Positions 23,140 through 35,637 of a stretch of 64,000 nt of DNA are shown piece after piece. Source of the stretch: Batkoa obscura (lineage: Eukaryota > Entomophthoromycota > Entomophthoromycetes > Entomophthorales > Batkoaceae). The position numbers and the translations under genes were made by a program. Numbering within the stretch: position 1 is the stretch's first letter; every line of letters starts with the position of its first letter. The notes under the pieces are model-generated. The model did not search any database and was not told the origin of the DNA. It saw only the letters and a program-made list of their open reading frames with translations. The stretch is taken from NCBI GenBank assembly GCA_030770535.1, contig JASVEC010000016.1, positions 62,001 through 126,000 of the forward strand, read 5' to 3'.

Positions 23140-24576
23140 CTAAATTACAACTGACCATTCAGATTCAATTTCACCGTGTTGAATAGCAAGGATAGTATCA
23201 AAGAAACGTTTAGTATAAGGTCCAGCTTGAGCATTAGAATCTTTAGGGTCTAAAGGAATTGTCAACTTTCTATCTTGATATAAGATTTCACGGATTGGTG
23301 AAACGATACAGGCAGTACCAGAACCGAACATTTCAATAACTCTATTTTCTTTTAAAGCTTCCTCTAATTCTTTCATGTTGATTCTACGTTCGCTTACTTT
23401 AAATTCTCCCCATTGTCTAGCAAGACCTAAAATAGAACTACGCGTTACCCCTGGTAAGATGGTACCATCAAGAGGTGGAGTTACTAACTCAACCTCTCCA
23501 GATTTATTCTTAAGCAAAACAAAGCAGTTCATAGTACCAACTTCTGAGAGCTCATCTTCAGGGCCAAATAACCATAAGTTCTGTTGACTTCCTTTATTCA
23601 TAGCATGGATTTGTGGTACAATGCATGGTCCATAATTACTATTAAAATATTAAAAAAATATAACAAGATTTGAAAAAAGATTTACGCTCCAATTTTACTT
23701 CCACCGGTACCTCCTGGCCATGCGCGAACATAATCGGTAGTTGCAAGTAAACTTACAGCTTTAAAGCCAGTACGATAATATGGTCCTACTGGACAAGTAA
23801 TTACGAATAATTTGGCACTGTTTGAAGGCCCAACGCCAATATATTCCTATAGACTAAGATTAGGATCATCATTAAATATAATACAATACCAATATTTATT
23901 TACCTGTGTACCAATAACAGTTGGTCTGATGTAAAGCGAGTATCCTTTTTCGGTTGGAATCCAACGCTCATCAATTTTTACTAATTCTTTAATCAATTCA
24001 ATAGTCTCTTTTCCATCAATAGCCTACCAAACATTAATTTTACATATTAGATAAAACATAACTTACTGGCATAGAAAGACGTTGGGAAGAGTTTGATAAA
24101 CGAGCCATATTTAAATCAGGTCTAAATAGTCTTAATTCTCCTTTTGAGCCTTTGTAAGCTTTCATGCCTTCAAAACACTTTAAGATTTAAATAAAACTTC
24201 AATTTTTTAGAAATACAGCAATGGCTTACTTCAAAAGCATAATGGAATACAGCAGAAGCAGGGTCAAGTGACAATTTACCATAAGGTAAAAGCTCAGGGG
24301 TTTCCCAACCTTTTTCATTGGTATAATCAGCAATAATCATATGATCCGTAAAGGTATGTCCAAAGATTAAGTCCTTGTTTGGGACTAAAGGTTTTAAGTT
24401 GGTAGATTTTGTAATCTTTAAATTCTTTGCCTAAATAACAATGAGCTAACAAAATGGCTGATACAAGTACTCTTAAAGCTTACTAATAAGGGGTTAAAGT
24501 TTGAGGCAGTTGAGTAACATTTTTTAGTACTATGGCTCAATGCGGCGAGTAATCTACTGTTGATGCTAGTATTCAT
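23140..24576 (-). CDS. BAT1: Branched-chain amino acid aminotransferase, mitochondrial type
   Basis: The start at 24576 gives [19 protein letters not shown], an amphipathic, acid-free leader typical of mitochondrial import. A GT-AG intron follows. The rest is fold-type IV PLP aminotransferase: [36 protein letters not shown], and the Schiff-base Lys block [14 protein letters not shown]. The C-terminal exon carries [26 protein letters not shown] and [18 protein letters not shown] interconverts Leu, Ile and Val with their 2-oxo acids. There are five or six exons with introns of about 50-60 nt. All key motifs are present and the gene looks intact. Confidence 0.95.
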
Positions 24577-25470
24577 TTTAGGAAAAGGTAAACTGAATTG
24601 AGACTTCTTTATACAAACAATTTATATAGTATTTTAAACTTTTAGGTTTAAAAACTTGTCCAATCATAGCTTAAACTGTGGGAATTTTCAACATTCGATG
24701 ACATGTGACCTAAGATTCGCTTTTAGTTCCTCGTCATGCTATTTGATGAATAGATATTTTTCTTTCTACAATATATAGAAAAACAGTATCTGTTGTATAC
24801 ACATAATAAGGTGATCGATGAAATATAATAAATATTTGAAAGTTTATAAATAATATCAATTTTATTAATATATGATTATTTCGATTTCAATATTTGAACA
24901 AAACATTAAATTTAAATTTAATTTCGAAGCTAAACAATTCAAATTTAAACTTGGAAAATTGATTTCGAAAGTGCCAAATTTAGAATTAATGATCTCAGTC
25001 CATAAAATACTGTCAACTTTGTATTATCTAATAAGCAATATTTAAATAAAAATTAAAATAAAAATGTTATTTATATTTACAATGGCCAATCTTTTATTTA
25101 TATAAAATTTCACTTTTCATACTATTAATCAATAAAAATTCACTCTATGATAAATACTTAAATCTTATTGAAATTTAAAGCTATAATTGGATTAAATTCT
25201 TCGTATAATTTTTGTATTACTATATAACATCTATGTTATCAAACTTAAACTCTTACAAATAATTAAATATTAAACGCCCACAAAATAAATATCCATTTGT
25301 TGCAACCAAAACTGATAACTGACTTTCTATAAGCATCTGTTTCAAAAACACAACTGACTCATCACTTTAAAATTATATAGTTCATCTTAACCTACAAAAT
25401 AAAAGGTTGTAATAAATCAGAAAAAAACCTTACAAGAGTTAGTCCATTTATTAAATAGTGGTTAAACCTT
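24577..25470. other. Intergenic region, nothing recognised
   Basis: This 0.9 kb between the BCAT start and the ribosomal P1 stop contains no ORF or repeat I can support. It must hold the BCAT promoter and the P1 3' end. Confidence 0.5.
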
Positions 25471-25849
25471 TTAATCGAAAAGACCGAAACCCATATCACC
25501 ATCAGATTCTTCTTCTTCTTCAGCCTTTTCTTCGGCTTTTGGAGCAGCAGCGGCATCACCACCAGCGGCTGGGGCGGCAGCGGCTGGAGCGGCACCAGAA
25601 CCGGAACCAACGTTTAAGAGGAGTTCAGAAACATCTTTACCTTCGAAAACTTTAGCGAAGAGGGAAGCCCAGATTGGTTCAACAGTGACGTTGGCGGCTT
25701 TGACAATGGTGTTGATTTTATCAGCCTAAATTGAAATGGGTTAAACAAAATTGAAATTAGAAAATTAAGATCGAGTTTACGGTGATATCAATCTTGTCAT
25801 CAGCAAGGATGAGGGAAGCGTATACAACAGCTTGTTCGTTGATGGACAT
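25471..25849 (-). CDS. RPP1: 60S acidic ribosomal protein P1, two exons
   Basis: The start at 25849 ([20 protein letters not shown]) opens a P1 protein interrupted by one intron at about 25724-25780. Exon 2 gives [19 protein letters not shown], the Ala/Gly-rich hinge ([13 protein letters not shown]) and the conserved acidic end [17 protein letters not shown]1 pairs with P2 on the ribosomal stalk and recruits elongation factors. The total length is about 107 residues, as usual. The hinge is encoded by GC-rich codons in an otherwise AT-rich region, which fits a highly expressed gene. Confidence 0.96.
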
Positions 25850-26801
25850 GGTAATGAAATGGATTTACAAATGGATGTATAAAAGAGAAGGAACTTTCGT
25901 GATTGCGGAAAGTAAAATTTAACTCAATAGAGAACAATACGCTTGACACGAAAATATAGCTTTTTCGAATTAACGAGAGAGTTTTTGAATTCCAAGTTAT
26001 CTGTAAAAAATAGATAAATTTTTGCAATATGAGCAAGGATTTTGCAATGTAAGCAGATATTAAAAGATTTATTAAGCTTAATTTTTATAGCATGTTATAT
26101 TTTATAATCAAATTATAAATACTAATATAGACAAAACTTGTATACCGATTTTTAAACCAACAAATAGTTTATTAATTTAACTAACCTAAACTGTTTAATA
26201 TAAATATATAAATAACTAGTATTAAATAAATACTTAATTCGTAATATAGTGGATATTGATTTGACATTATGAACATTTAACATAAAATTAAAAGTTTAGA
26301 AAAAAGGTAATTTTATCATTTTAAAATTTGTTATAACTAAAACTGTATATTAAATAAATTAAAACTGAGAAAGGTATAAAACATGGATTAAATTAAATCA
26401 GTAAAAATATAAATACGATATTATGTGTTCTTTTTTGATACTCCAAAAGACTAAAAGTTTGTTGTTTTATAATATATTTTATTTTTTGAAATTTTGTTTT
26501 ATTGAAAATTATTCTAATTTGCTTTAAAGACTATATTAGTAGATTTAATATGAAAGTTTAGAATTAAACTCTTTCATTTCTAATGCAAATAGTAAGATAA
26601 AAATAAAAACATAAACTGTCATTATTATTGACAATATGTTCATTTTAAACTAACATTATTATATTCCCACATGCTATATAAAATCCTCTCAAACCCAAAA
26701 TGACATAAAAAAACACTTAATCTTAAACCAATAAAATTCGAACCAACATTTAAATTTTAAATTGACTAAATTTAGAACGTCATCCTTTCTAGCTTATTAT
26801 A
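25850..26801. other. Divergent intergenic region between P1 and the SepH-type kinase
   Basis: These 950 bp separate two divergent starts and should contain both promoters. The sequence is AT-rich without a motif or repeat I can defend. Confidence 0.5.
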
Positions 26802-29800
26802 ATGAATGATCGCTCATTGAATGAATATGTAATATTAACATCTAACTAATACAATTCAAAAACAACTAAAGATGTATCAGCATTTAGGGGATTGTATAGG
26901 AAAGGGAGCTTTTGGCTCAGTCTATCGTGGGCTTAATATGCAAACGGGTCAAGTGGTAGCAGTCAAACAAATCATGATCTCCCACCTTAACCAAAGTGCA
27001 GTGGAATCAATTGTAATATAAATTATTGTTCGGAATTTTTTATTATTTTTTTATTAATAGAACATTCGATTTTTTAGGCAGAAATAAGTTTATTGAAAAA
27101 ATTAAATGTAAATTAAAACCATTAATTAGTATAAACTATTACTTTAATATTTTTACAAAAAATATAGCACAAAAACATAGTTAAATATTTTGGTCTCTTG
27201 AAAACTGATACCCATTTGAATATCATTATTGAGTAAATTTACTATTCATACAACTCTAATTTTATGACACAATTCCAAACTAGATATTGTGAAAATGGTT
27301 CCTTACAAAGCATTTATAAACGGTTCGGTAAGTTTCCTGAAAACTTGACCGCTCTGTATATCGCTCAGGTTCTAGAAGGCTTATTGTATCTTCATGACCA
27401 GGGGGTTATCCATCGGGATATCAAAGGTGCCAATATCTTATCCACCAAAGAAGGCTTAGTGAAATTGGCTGATTTTGGAGTATCCACCATAGCTAACGAT
27501 GATAATGCTGTGGTGGGTTCGCCGTATTGGAGTAAGTGAATAAGAAATTTAAGAGTTATATGATACTTAATATTTTATAGTGGCACCAGAAGTGATTGAG
27601 TTAAACGGAGCCAAACCTGTTTCAGATATATGGTAGTTATTAATTTTTATTATTGAGAATGAATTTAAATATGTTATTAAGGAGTGTCGGTTGTACAGTG
27701 ATTGAATTATTAGAAGGAAATCCACCATATCATTTTCTTGATCCCATGCCGGCATTATTTAGAATTGTACAGGATGACCACCCACCATTACCTCAGTTTA
27801 TATCACCGGTAATAAAACATGGTTTTTTTAATCTACAGAAATGTTAATATGAATTTAAGGTAGTTAGTGACTTTTTATTGCAGTGCTTTCAAAAAGATTT
27901 TAATTTAAGGGTTACAGCTAATAAACTTTTAAAGCATCCTTGGATTCAAAATGCTTCTATAAAGGTAAATAAAATTGTAAAAAGAATAAAATTAAAATTA
28001 AAAAAGTTATTAGGGAAGAGGTGGGAAAACTCCAAATGGAGTTAATTTCGAAAAGGATATTAAGTTGTTACAGGAATGGAATGAAGCATTAAATGGTACT
28101 CATTATAAATATTAGTAGTCAGAGATATGATTTAATGGTTAACTTTATTAGAATCCACTTCTCCACAGAACACCTCTGAAAGTTTAAGGCAGAGACTAAG
28201 TCCACTTTATACACAATATAATAGCTTAGATGGTATAAAATTACTTTGAGATATCAGCATTTTTATTTACTCTTAATTTCTATCAGATGACTTTGAACGA
28301 ATGGTAACATCTCCGACCTCAAACTTAAAAGAATTAAATAATTCACCACCAAAAGGGCCACTACAACCTAGAGCCACTCAACTATCTTCGATTCAACCTG
28401 AAGAAGAAGAAGATAATTGGGATGCTGATTTTGATATATCAGGGTCTGATATCAATTTGGACAAAATTAAAAAAGGTAACTATTTTGTTTTATAATTATT
28501 ACAAAGCGTTTATTATAATTTACTAGATAATGAAAATGCGGCATCAAGGAAAAACTCTAGTGCCGTGGTTCCCTTTACACCGTTTAAAAGTAAAGAGTTT
28601 GATTCAAACAATGATATTGATCTGACAGATGCGTTGCAGAGGATGCAGGTAAAGGTTGGTGTTTTATTAGAGTTTCATTTCTAACTCACCTTTGATTCAG
28701 GCCAAATCAAAGAATAAACATGGATTAGATCGACTGCAAGCAAATGTACTACCTCTATTGGCAGAAAAACCTAAAAAAATTGCTACCAATGATCCATTGG
28801 CTAAGTATGTTGAAGAAGAAGCAGAGGATTATTCGGATATTTTCAAAACTGTTAATATAAGTAAATGAGTTTAATATATTGAATAATCTTATATTTATTT
28901 AATTACATTAGGCGGTAGCACCTTAGCTAATGAATTGTTTGGTTCGAATGGAACTATGAATACATCTTTGGTGAGTGCGAATATAAGTGGTTACAAGATT
29001 AATTTTTAATTAAATTGTATAGAATGGGATTGAAAATTACTTTCAAGATGAAGAAGAAGAAGATATATTTCATGTTTTGGAAGAAGATTTAGAACAGACA
29101 GGTGTGCTTATATTAGTTTTGAATTGGGAATTTATTAAATCATAAAACTAAAATTCTAGATTTACAAAAGAATATTATAAGGAACAAAAATGCCAAAATA
29201 GCAGCTGAAATTAAGCAGATCATTAAGTTATTACAGCCTAATCAAGATCCTAATATATTGTTGAATGCTTGTGATAAGCTGGTAAGATCGGTAATAATAA
29301 TATTATACTGTAATTTGTAACATTTAATTTCTAGGAGTTAATACTAGTGGAAAACCCGCATTTAAGAAGCAAATTTATTAATTACCATGGTATTTTACCC
29401 ATCTTAGAGATATTGGAAGTGGTCGATTCAGAGCCTATTTTGGTATTGTTACTAAGGATAATTAATTTGGTAATATTATATTCTATAATTTTATTCTAAA
29501 TTACAACTCTTATTAAATAATAGATCGTCCACAATAATGTAGAAACTCAAGAAAATTTATGTTTGGTAGGTGGTATTCCAGTGATCATAAGTTTAGCTTC
29601 CAAGAGATACTCAATGACTATTCGATTGGAGGTGGCTTATTTCATTCGTCAGTTGTGTCACACATCTACCTTCACGCTACAAATGTTTATTTCATGTCGC
29701 GGTCTAAAAATTTTAGTGGATTTTATTGAAGAGGAGTATTCTTTGTACAAAGATTTGATATGGATTGCTATCAATGGAGTGGCTTCCATATTTGAGTTAC

Positions 29801-31059
29801 AAGTAAAATTTAGATTGGTACATTATGTTTAACATATTGATTTATTATCATAGACGCCTACTCCAAAGCATGATTTTTGTCGATTGTTTGCAAAGACTGG
29901 ATTGTTAGAGCCTTTATCCTCTGTATTGTTACGTACTTTAGGTGATGAGGATGCTTTGGCTCAAAGATATACATATAAAATTATGGGCTTATTTTTAATA
30001 TTTTCTCAAGCGGATTCTTATGTTAAGGAAATGATGGGAACCTCTTTTAATATTGTTCGAAGTAATTTATTTATTATTTATATTTTTGTATATCAATATT
30101 TGTATATTTAGATTTGTTTCATGAAATTAAAATACTGCCTATGGAATTAAAGATGATTGTATTAAAATGTATACGTAATTTATCTATTAATCCTAATACG
30201 CTGGATACATTACAAAAGGCAAATGCGATTGAAATATTGGTGGAATTATTAATCGAGTCTTTAGATCCAACAAATCCTTTTGGTCAAGCACAAGCAGTAA
30301 TTATTATTCATTGCTCAAAATTATATATTCATTTTATTATAGGAAATGTGTCATCATGTTTTAAACACCATGTTCAATTTATGTCGTATTAATAAACATC
30401 GTCAAGAGTTGGCAGCACAAGCAGGTATCATCCCACACCTTCAACATATTGGTGCATTAAAGTCCCCATTGAAACCATTTGCTATATCGATATTATGTGA
30501 TATGGCCCATGCCGGTAAAGTATGCCGTAGGCTATTAGCAAAGAATAATGGACTGCGTTTCTTTTTAGCTTTGTTGAGTGATCCTAATTGGCAAACAAAT
30601 GTATTAGAGGCGATCCTAATTTGGTTACAAGAAGAACCCAGAGAAGTAGAAACTGTTTTATTGGAGTCTAGGAATTTAAATATTATGGTCGATACCTTTG
30701 TGTGTACTAGAAATAACACTGTGTTTGAAGGCTTGATTGGACCTTTGCCTAGAGTCATTAGATTATCACCTAAATTAGCACAAGCCATTAGTTTGAAGTC
30801 CAAGTTTATCAATAAATTGTTGGTAAGGCTAGTCAAACATCCTAAAGCAATAGTAAGGTTGAGTTTATTAAAGATATTGAAGTCTTTATTAGATCAACAT
30901 TTAATATCAAAACAAAATCATATAAATCAAAGCAATCAGTTATTAAATGGGAGGTACGATATTCATTCGATTTTATTAGCACTTTCAGAAAATGATCCTG
31001 CAGTTTTAGTAAGGGAAATGGCTAAAGAGATTATTACTCAATTCAGTTCAATCTTTTAA
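26802..31059 (+). CDS. sepH: Septation/mitotic-exit kinase of the Cdc7 (S. pombe)/SepH/Cdc15 family with armadillo repeats
   Basis: The best start is 26802: a 9-codon exon (MNDRSLNEY), a 52-nt intron with a CTAAC branch-like motif, then [17 protein letters not shown] from 26881, matching the [20 protein letters not shown] start of SepH. The kinase domain continues with [31 protein letters not shown], a T-loop SPYWMAPEVI and [15 protein letters not shown], each split by short introns. The C-terminal half (about 29160-31059) is a run of helical armadillo-like repeats, for example [15 protein letters not shown] and [16 protein letters not shown]. The family acts in the septation initiation/mitotic exit cascade at spindle poles. 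There are around 15 exons. An ATG at 26872 would also open a frame, but it lies within the first intron in this model. Confidence 0.9.
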
Positions 31060-31145
31060 AATTATTTATTAACTTTAACTTTATTTTATTGTATATTTAT
31101 TATTTTAATAAAAAATATACTTATTCTTTTTAATAATAATCATGT

Positions 31146-33298
31146 TTATTCTCCTTCTCTCTTCTTCTTTTTGTGCAGCCATATCTCTTTCAATACCTTC
31201 TTTATTTTATCTTCGTTTTCACTCAAATTATATTCCGCTAATCCCGATAACAAATCAACTTCTTCTGGTTCATATTTAAAATTGAATGTTGAACAAAAAG
31301 CAGCTGTGGATGGATCAAAGTCTCCATATCTTTTATTTTTTAATAACGGAATATAAACCACAGTGATATTTAATTCCTCATTGTTTATTATGTTTTTACT
31401 TATATAAATATTTTGGTCTTCTTCTTGTTGCCATGGATCAAAGCCTACTGGCCATCGTTGATTATTTATCTTTTTAGCATAGTCCGATGCTTTGTTTAAC
31501 CATGAAGTATTCTTTACATCATCTGAGGCATCTACAGCAATAATAACATCAACATCTCTAGCATTTGTCAATAAAGGATAAAATGGTAAGTTATTATCCA
31601 TCCCAGCATCCATAAAACTCAGCTGTTCTTGTTTGACTAATGATGCCATTTTTTCATCATCTATACTCTTACTACCCTTAGCTTTCGTTTTATAAAATGG
31701 ATTATAAAAACTTATAGGATTAATTGGATGTATCTTTAACATTTCTTCATAATAGTCTTCTAACATGTCATTATACCATTGATTTATTGATTGTGGTAGA
31801 TTACCATTTATTTCATCAAAAATATGTGCAATTGTTGCACAAAATGCCGACCCAAATAAACCTAAATAAGTTCCTGATTCTACCTCACTTTCATTCGTAA
31901 TGCTCTTTCCTGATTCAAATTTTCTTCCTAATCCCCATACTGGTATAAAGAGATCAAATTCGAAACTCCCCATTTCAAATGGCGTAAATTCAAACCATTG
32001 AAAATTATTGTAATCTAATTCAGTATCATGCCTTATTGCTGTATAAATAGGGAAAGGTTCTTTCCCTTCTTTAACGATATTTCTTTGATTACTGAATTTG
32101 AGATATCCCCTATTTAATGTTGATTCTTCGACGTTTCCATTATCTGTAACTAATAAACGGGAAGTTAAAAGTGTACCAAATATATCTACCAAAGATAGTG
32201 GCACTTCTGATTTATATTTACGTATTAGGGCGCTCAATAAAGGTATTGAAACATCTGTTTGCAGCATTTTAAAAAAAGTACTAAAATTAGCTGGATCAAC
32301 TGTTAATCGATGTTTCAGGTGTGATTGAATAAAATCGAAATTCTTATTTCCCACCGTATAATACTGATAGATTAGCCAACAACTACCTGACACCCCAGAT
32401 ACATATGTTAAACAGTCCCATAACCCCATTTGTTTTATACCTTTTAAACTACCTAATGATGTAATCATTGCTCTATATCCTCCGCCACTAAATTAATATA
32501 AATAACACTATTACATATATAGTATATAATACTATTTTACCTTCCTGCATATGCTATAGTAGGGATATCTAATGGATTAATTAAATCCTTGTCAACATTG
32601 ATTAATTTTGCAAAAGCACGATGAATAGCCTGTCTTCTATTCTTAATAAAGTGTTTTTCATCTTCATTTATTTTATGCTCATTTCTAAAGTATTAACTGA
32701 TCAGTTTATATTAATAATTTAGTATATACCCTAATCACCTAACATTAGCTATTAAGTCCATTTCTGGATTAAGAGTTTTATCTTTACTTATATCTATTAT
32801 TTGATCGACATTGACATCATTCAAGATGATATCAATAAATTGGTTTAAAAACGAATTTAAAATATTTTTCAAATCCAGATTAAAATCTTTTGGCCAATAA
32901 TTAAGAATCTCTGTTACTTTCTGCTCCATATCAAGTAGCTGTTCTTTGTTTTCTATAAGCTTTTGATTCGCATCTATCAATATTTTATTAAACTCTTTCG
33001 TAACGCTATCAAAGTTTGGCAACACTTGATCCAAAGCTGGCATCTCTTTAAGTATATTCTTTTGTATCGGTTCAATGTATTCTTCTAAAATTCCTTTATC
33101 ATTTTTTAACTTGCTTTTATTATCTTTTAGATCCTCTAAGTAGATCTTTCTTGTATTGAAATTGTTTCTGTAATAGTAATAGCTAGAACATGCCAAACCA
33201 ATAACTAAGCCTAAATTAAATTGATATTATAAGTATCTTATCATTCTTATATAATTACTTTTATTTCTAATGTGCCTAAAATTATTTTTAAAAAACAT
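31146..33298 (-). CDS. cPLA2-like lysophospholipase with N-terminal membrane anchor
   Basis: The start at 33298 gives a 14-residue first exon (MFFKNNFRHIRNK) that splices to SLVIGLACSSYYYYR, a short hydrophobic, aromatic stretch that looks like a signal anchor. A coiled region follows (about residues 40-180). The catalytic part has the oxyanion GGGYRAM, the nucleophile in YVSGVSGSCW (GxSGS), and the catalytic Asp in SFMDAGMDNNLPFYPLL. These are the marks of the cPLA2/patatin-related catalytic fold, which cleaves acyl chains from phospholipids or lysophospholipids. The gene is intact to its stop. The C-terminal tail is basic (LHKKKKREGE). The precise substrate cannot be told from the sequence. 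Four or more exons. Confidence 0.85.
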
Positions 33299-33402
33299 TT
33301 TAAAAGAAACATTTTGATCGAAAATTCATGTATTTTATTTTCAAATAAAAATGACGTCACACTTCAATAAAAGCCTCCATGCAAAACAGGTTAAAAGAAT
33401 AG

Positions 33403-34065
33403 CTAAGTCAAAGAGTTTAAATTTGTCAAAATATCAAAATTATAATCGTCGTAAAATAAAGCATGCTGTTGTTGTTGTATACCATTTTGATGTAATTGAT
33501 AATAGTAATTATAGTTGCAATTATTATTATTATTATTATTACTATGCTGATGATTATAATTCATTTCATAAATATCACTATCATAGTTAACATTATAGCT
33601 ATTACATATAGCTACTGGTATGCTAGGCGTATTCGGGTTATAGCTGTATAGTGCTGGGTTATAACTCATACTTATGTTGCCACTGCTATTACTATTACTA
33701 TTAAATAATACGGGTGTAGCGGGACTGTGATTGCTATGAGACCTTTGCCTTTCACGCTTCAATTTAGCTCTACGGTTTTGAAACCAAACTTGTACAGCCT
33801 GTGGTTTCATTTGTAACTGGTTAGCAATACGATTACGCTCTTCGACCTTTGGGTTAGTACATGATTGAAAGTAGCGAATCAAGTATTCACTTTGATGCGT
33901 CTTTAAACGACTACGTGGTTTTGTAACAATTTCTTCCTTGGTATTGCTTAATAGTTGTTCTAATTCTGCACTGTTGAGATCAAAACGACGTGAGGTGGTG
34001 GGAAGAGTATTTATATTATCAGTATCCTTTGATTCGTATTTAATAATTATACTTTGATTTTCCAT
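33403..34065 (-). CDS. Homeodomain transcription factor A
   Basis: This is a single-exon ORF of 220 residues. The homeodomain spans about residues 49-108: basic arm KPRSRLKTHQSEYLIRYF, helix 2 KVEERNRIANQLQM, and recognition helix VQVWFQNRRAKLKRERQRS with the canonical WFQNRR. The C-terminal half is low-complexity Asn/Ser/Tyr/His (poly-Asn at about 33520-33542), which often acts in activation or condensate formation. A second homeobox gene and a homeobox pseudogene lie within 6 kb. A specific fungal orthologue (for example a Yox1- or Phx1-like factor) cannot be assigned by eye. The cPLA2-like gene lies about 105 nt downstream on the same strand. Confidence 0.9.
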   Translation of the reverse strand: MENQSIIIKYESKDTDNINTLPTTSRRFDLNSAELEQLLSNTKEEIVTKPRSRLKTHQSEYLIRYFQSCTNPKVEERNRIANQLQMKPQAVQVWFQNRRAKLKRERQRSHSNHSPATPVLFNSNSNSSGNISMSYNPALYSYNPNTPSIPVAICNSYNVNYDSDIYEMNYNHQHSNNNNNNNCNYNYYYQLHQNGIQQQQHALFYDDYNFDILTNLNSLT

Positions 34066-34674
34066 TCTGGTTTTTTAGTTATCAAGAATGAATCAATGTT
34101 ATGTTTATATAGATTTTATTTCAAGGAAGTGATATTATCAATAATTTAAATTTATGATATTAAATGATTTATATCATTTTTTGTTTATTACTTCCATACT
34201 TTACCCTTCATTTTTAAAACACATCTATTATTAATAGCACACTTGGAGTGTAATTATGTTATTGAGAATGCAGTTTAATAATTTAAACTTTTAGTTAATA
34301 TAACAAAGCATTACTTCAAGTATTATTTATTACCTTATTTTTAGAGATTTGCTCAAATCTTATTATTTAAGCTTGTACTTATTTTCATAGCTTATAAAAT
34401 TTATACATAGTGATACTGATCTTTATCACTAATAACGTTATTTTTAAATAATATTGTACATTTTTACTCTTATAATAATCAAATAATCCATGATTTGTAT
34501 CAAAAATGAAAAATAAAGTTATACAATTTCAATATTATTACTATGATAATCTTTTCTCCATAATTTAATACTGACTGAGTAACATTACACATTTGTATTT
34601 TAACAAATAATGATTTTTTTACCAAAAATGAAAAAATTATAAATACATTTTATTGTAATTAACATTAAATTCTA
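34066..34674. other. Intergenic region between homeobox A and the secreted repeat protein
   Basis: About 0.6 kb contains the homeobox A promoter and the 3' end of the proline-rich gene. The block AAGTGATATTATC (about 34127) recurs at about 38623 upstream of homeobox C. Nothing else is visible. Confidence 0.45.
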
Positions 34675-35637
34675 TTAATTCGTAAAGTTAAAACCTTCAT
34701 TAGGCATATATAAATTCCCGCTTCCATTATTATTATCAGATGATGGTGGTTGTTTTCTGTTGTTATTATTTGGTATTTGTTCGGGCTTTGGAGGTGATCC
34801 GTTTGAGTTGTTTCCTTGATCGCCACCAGATGGTGGAGGTGGTGGTAATTCTGATACTTTAGGTCCTACGGGTTCTGCTTTGGAAGGATCAGAAGGAGGA
34901 GCGTTTTGATCTTTTGGTGGTGGTCCGTTAGGAGAACCTTGATCAGAAGGAGGAGGCCCTGAAGGAGGACCGTTTTGTCCATTTGGTGGTCCTTGATTAG
35001 GTGATGGGCCCTGATCCAATGGTGGTCCTTGATTAGGTGGTGGGCCATTTGGTGGTCCTTGATTAGGTGGTGGGCCATTTGGTGGTCCTTGATTAGGTGG
35101 TGGGCCATTTGGTGGTCCTTGATTAGGTGGTGGGCCATTTGGTGGTCCTTGATTAGGTGGTGGGCCATTTGGTGGTCCGTTTTGTCCTGTTGGTGGTGGC
35201 CCTTGATTAGAAGGAGGAGGACCGGATGGAGGATTATTATTAGATGGACCAGGCGCCTTACCATCCTTTAATGCCCAAAACACATCCTTAGCTTGATTTG
35301 GTACTGCCCAAAACACATCTTTAGCCTGATTTGGTACTGCCCAAAAAACGTCTTTAGCTTGGTATGGTACTGCCCAATTTGGATCATTTGCTGCTTGTGG
35401 TGAAGGATTTATTGGGGTTGGGTTTTGAGATAGCGGGTTGCCTGATTGTCCATTAGGGAGTCCATTAGGTTGTAAGTTATTTTGAGGTTGTGCAAGTTGT
35501 GGAGGTAAATCTTGGTTTGGAGGTCCATTAGAAGGCTTTATATTTGATGGAGGTGGTATTTGATTAGGAGCTGGGTTTGCGTTTTGAGCTAATACTGCTG
35601 ATAAAGTTAAACTTAGTATAAATTTATTGCAAATCAT
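34675..35637 (-). CDS. Secreted proline/glycine/asparagine-rich repeat protein
   Basis: This is a single-exon ORF of 320 residues. It begins MICNKFILSLTLSAVLAQ, a clear signal peptide with likely cleavage near residue 18. The mature part is Pro/Asn/Gln-rich. It holds two repeat arrays: three to four copies of an 11-residue unit WAVPNQAKDVF at about residues 88-125, encoded by 33-bp direct repeats, and about six copies of a 10-residue unit NGPPPNQGPP at about 155-205, encoded by 30-bp repeats. No transmembrane segment, GPI signal or cysteine framework is visible. It may be a cell-wall or extracellular matrix protein; a repeat peptide precursor is another possibility, but the units lack dibasic Kex2 sites. 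Function unknown. Confidence 0.82.
   Translation of the reverse strand: MICNKFILSLTLSAVLAQNANPAPNQIPPPSNIKPSNGPPNQDLPPQLAQPQNNLQPNGLPNGQSGNPLSQNPTPINPSPQAANDPNWAVPYQAKDVFWAVPNQAKDVFWAVPNQAKDVFWALKDGKAPGPSNNNPPSGPPPSNQGPPPTGQNGPPNGPPPNQGPPNGPPPNQGPPNGPPPNQGPPNGPPPNQGPPNGPPPNQGPPLDQGPSPNQGPPNGQNGPPSGPPPSDQGSPNGPPPKDQNAPPSDPSKAEPVGPKVSELPPPPPSGGDQGNNSNGSPPKPEQIPNNNNRKQPPSSDNNNGSGNLYMPNEGFNFTN
35021..35180. repeat. 30-bp tandem minisatellite in the proline-rich gene
   Basis: About five to six near-identical copies of a 30-bp unit (GGTCCTTGATTAGGTGGTGG plus GCCATTTGGT) encode the PPNQGPPNGP array on the minus strand. The copies are almost free of silent changes, so the array expanded recently or is kept uniform by conversion. 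Confidence 0.92.
35272..35385. repeat. 33-bp tandem repeat in the proline-rich gene
   Basis: Three full copies and one partial copy of a 33-bp unit beginning CTGCCCAAAACACATCTTTA encode the WAVPNQAKDVF repeat on the minus strand. They differ at a handful of positions, so they are older than the 30-bp array beside them. Confidence 0.9.

Noticed and set aside
34866-35271. ORFs in other frames of the proline-rich gene (His/Leu-rich and Trp/Ile-rich repeats)
   Set aside because: They arise from reading the 30-bp repeat in other frames. Only the frame with a signal peptide and full length is kept.
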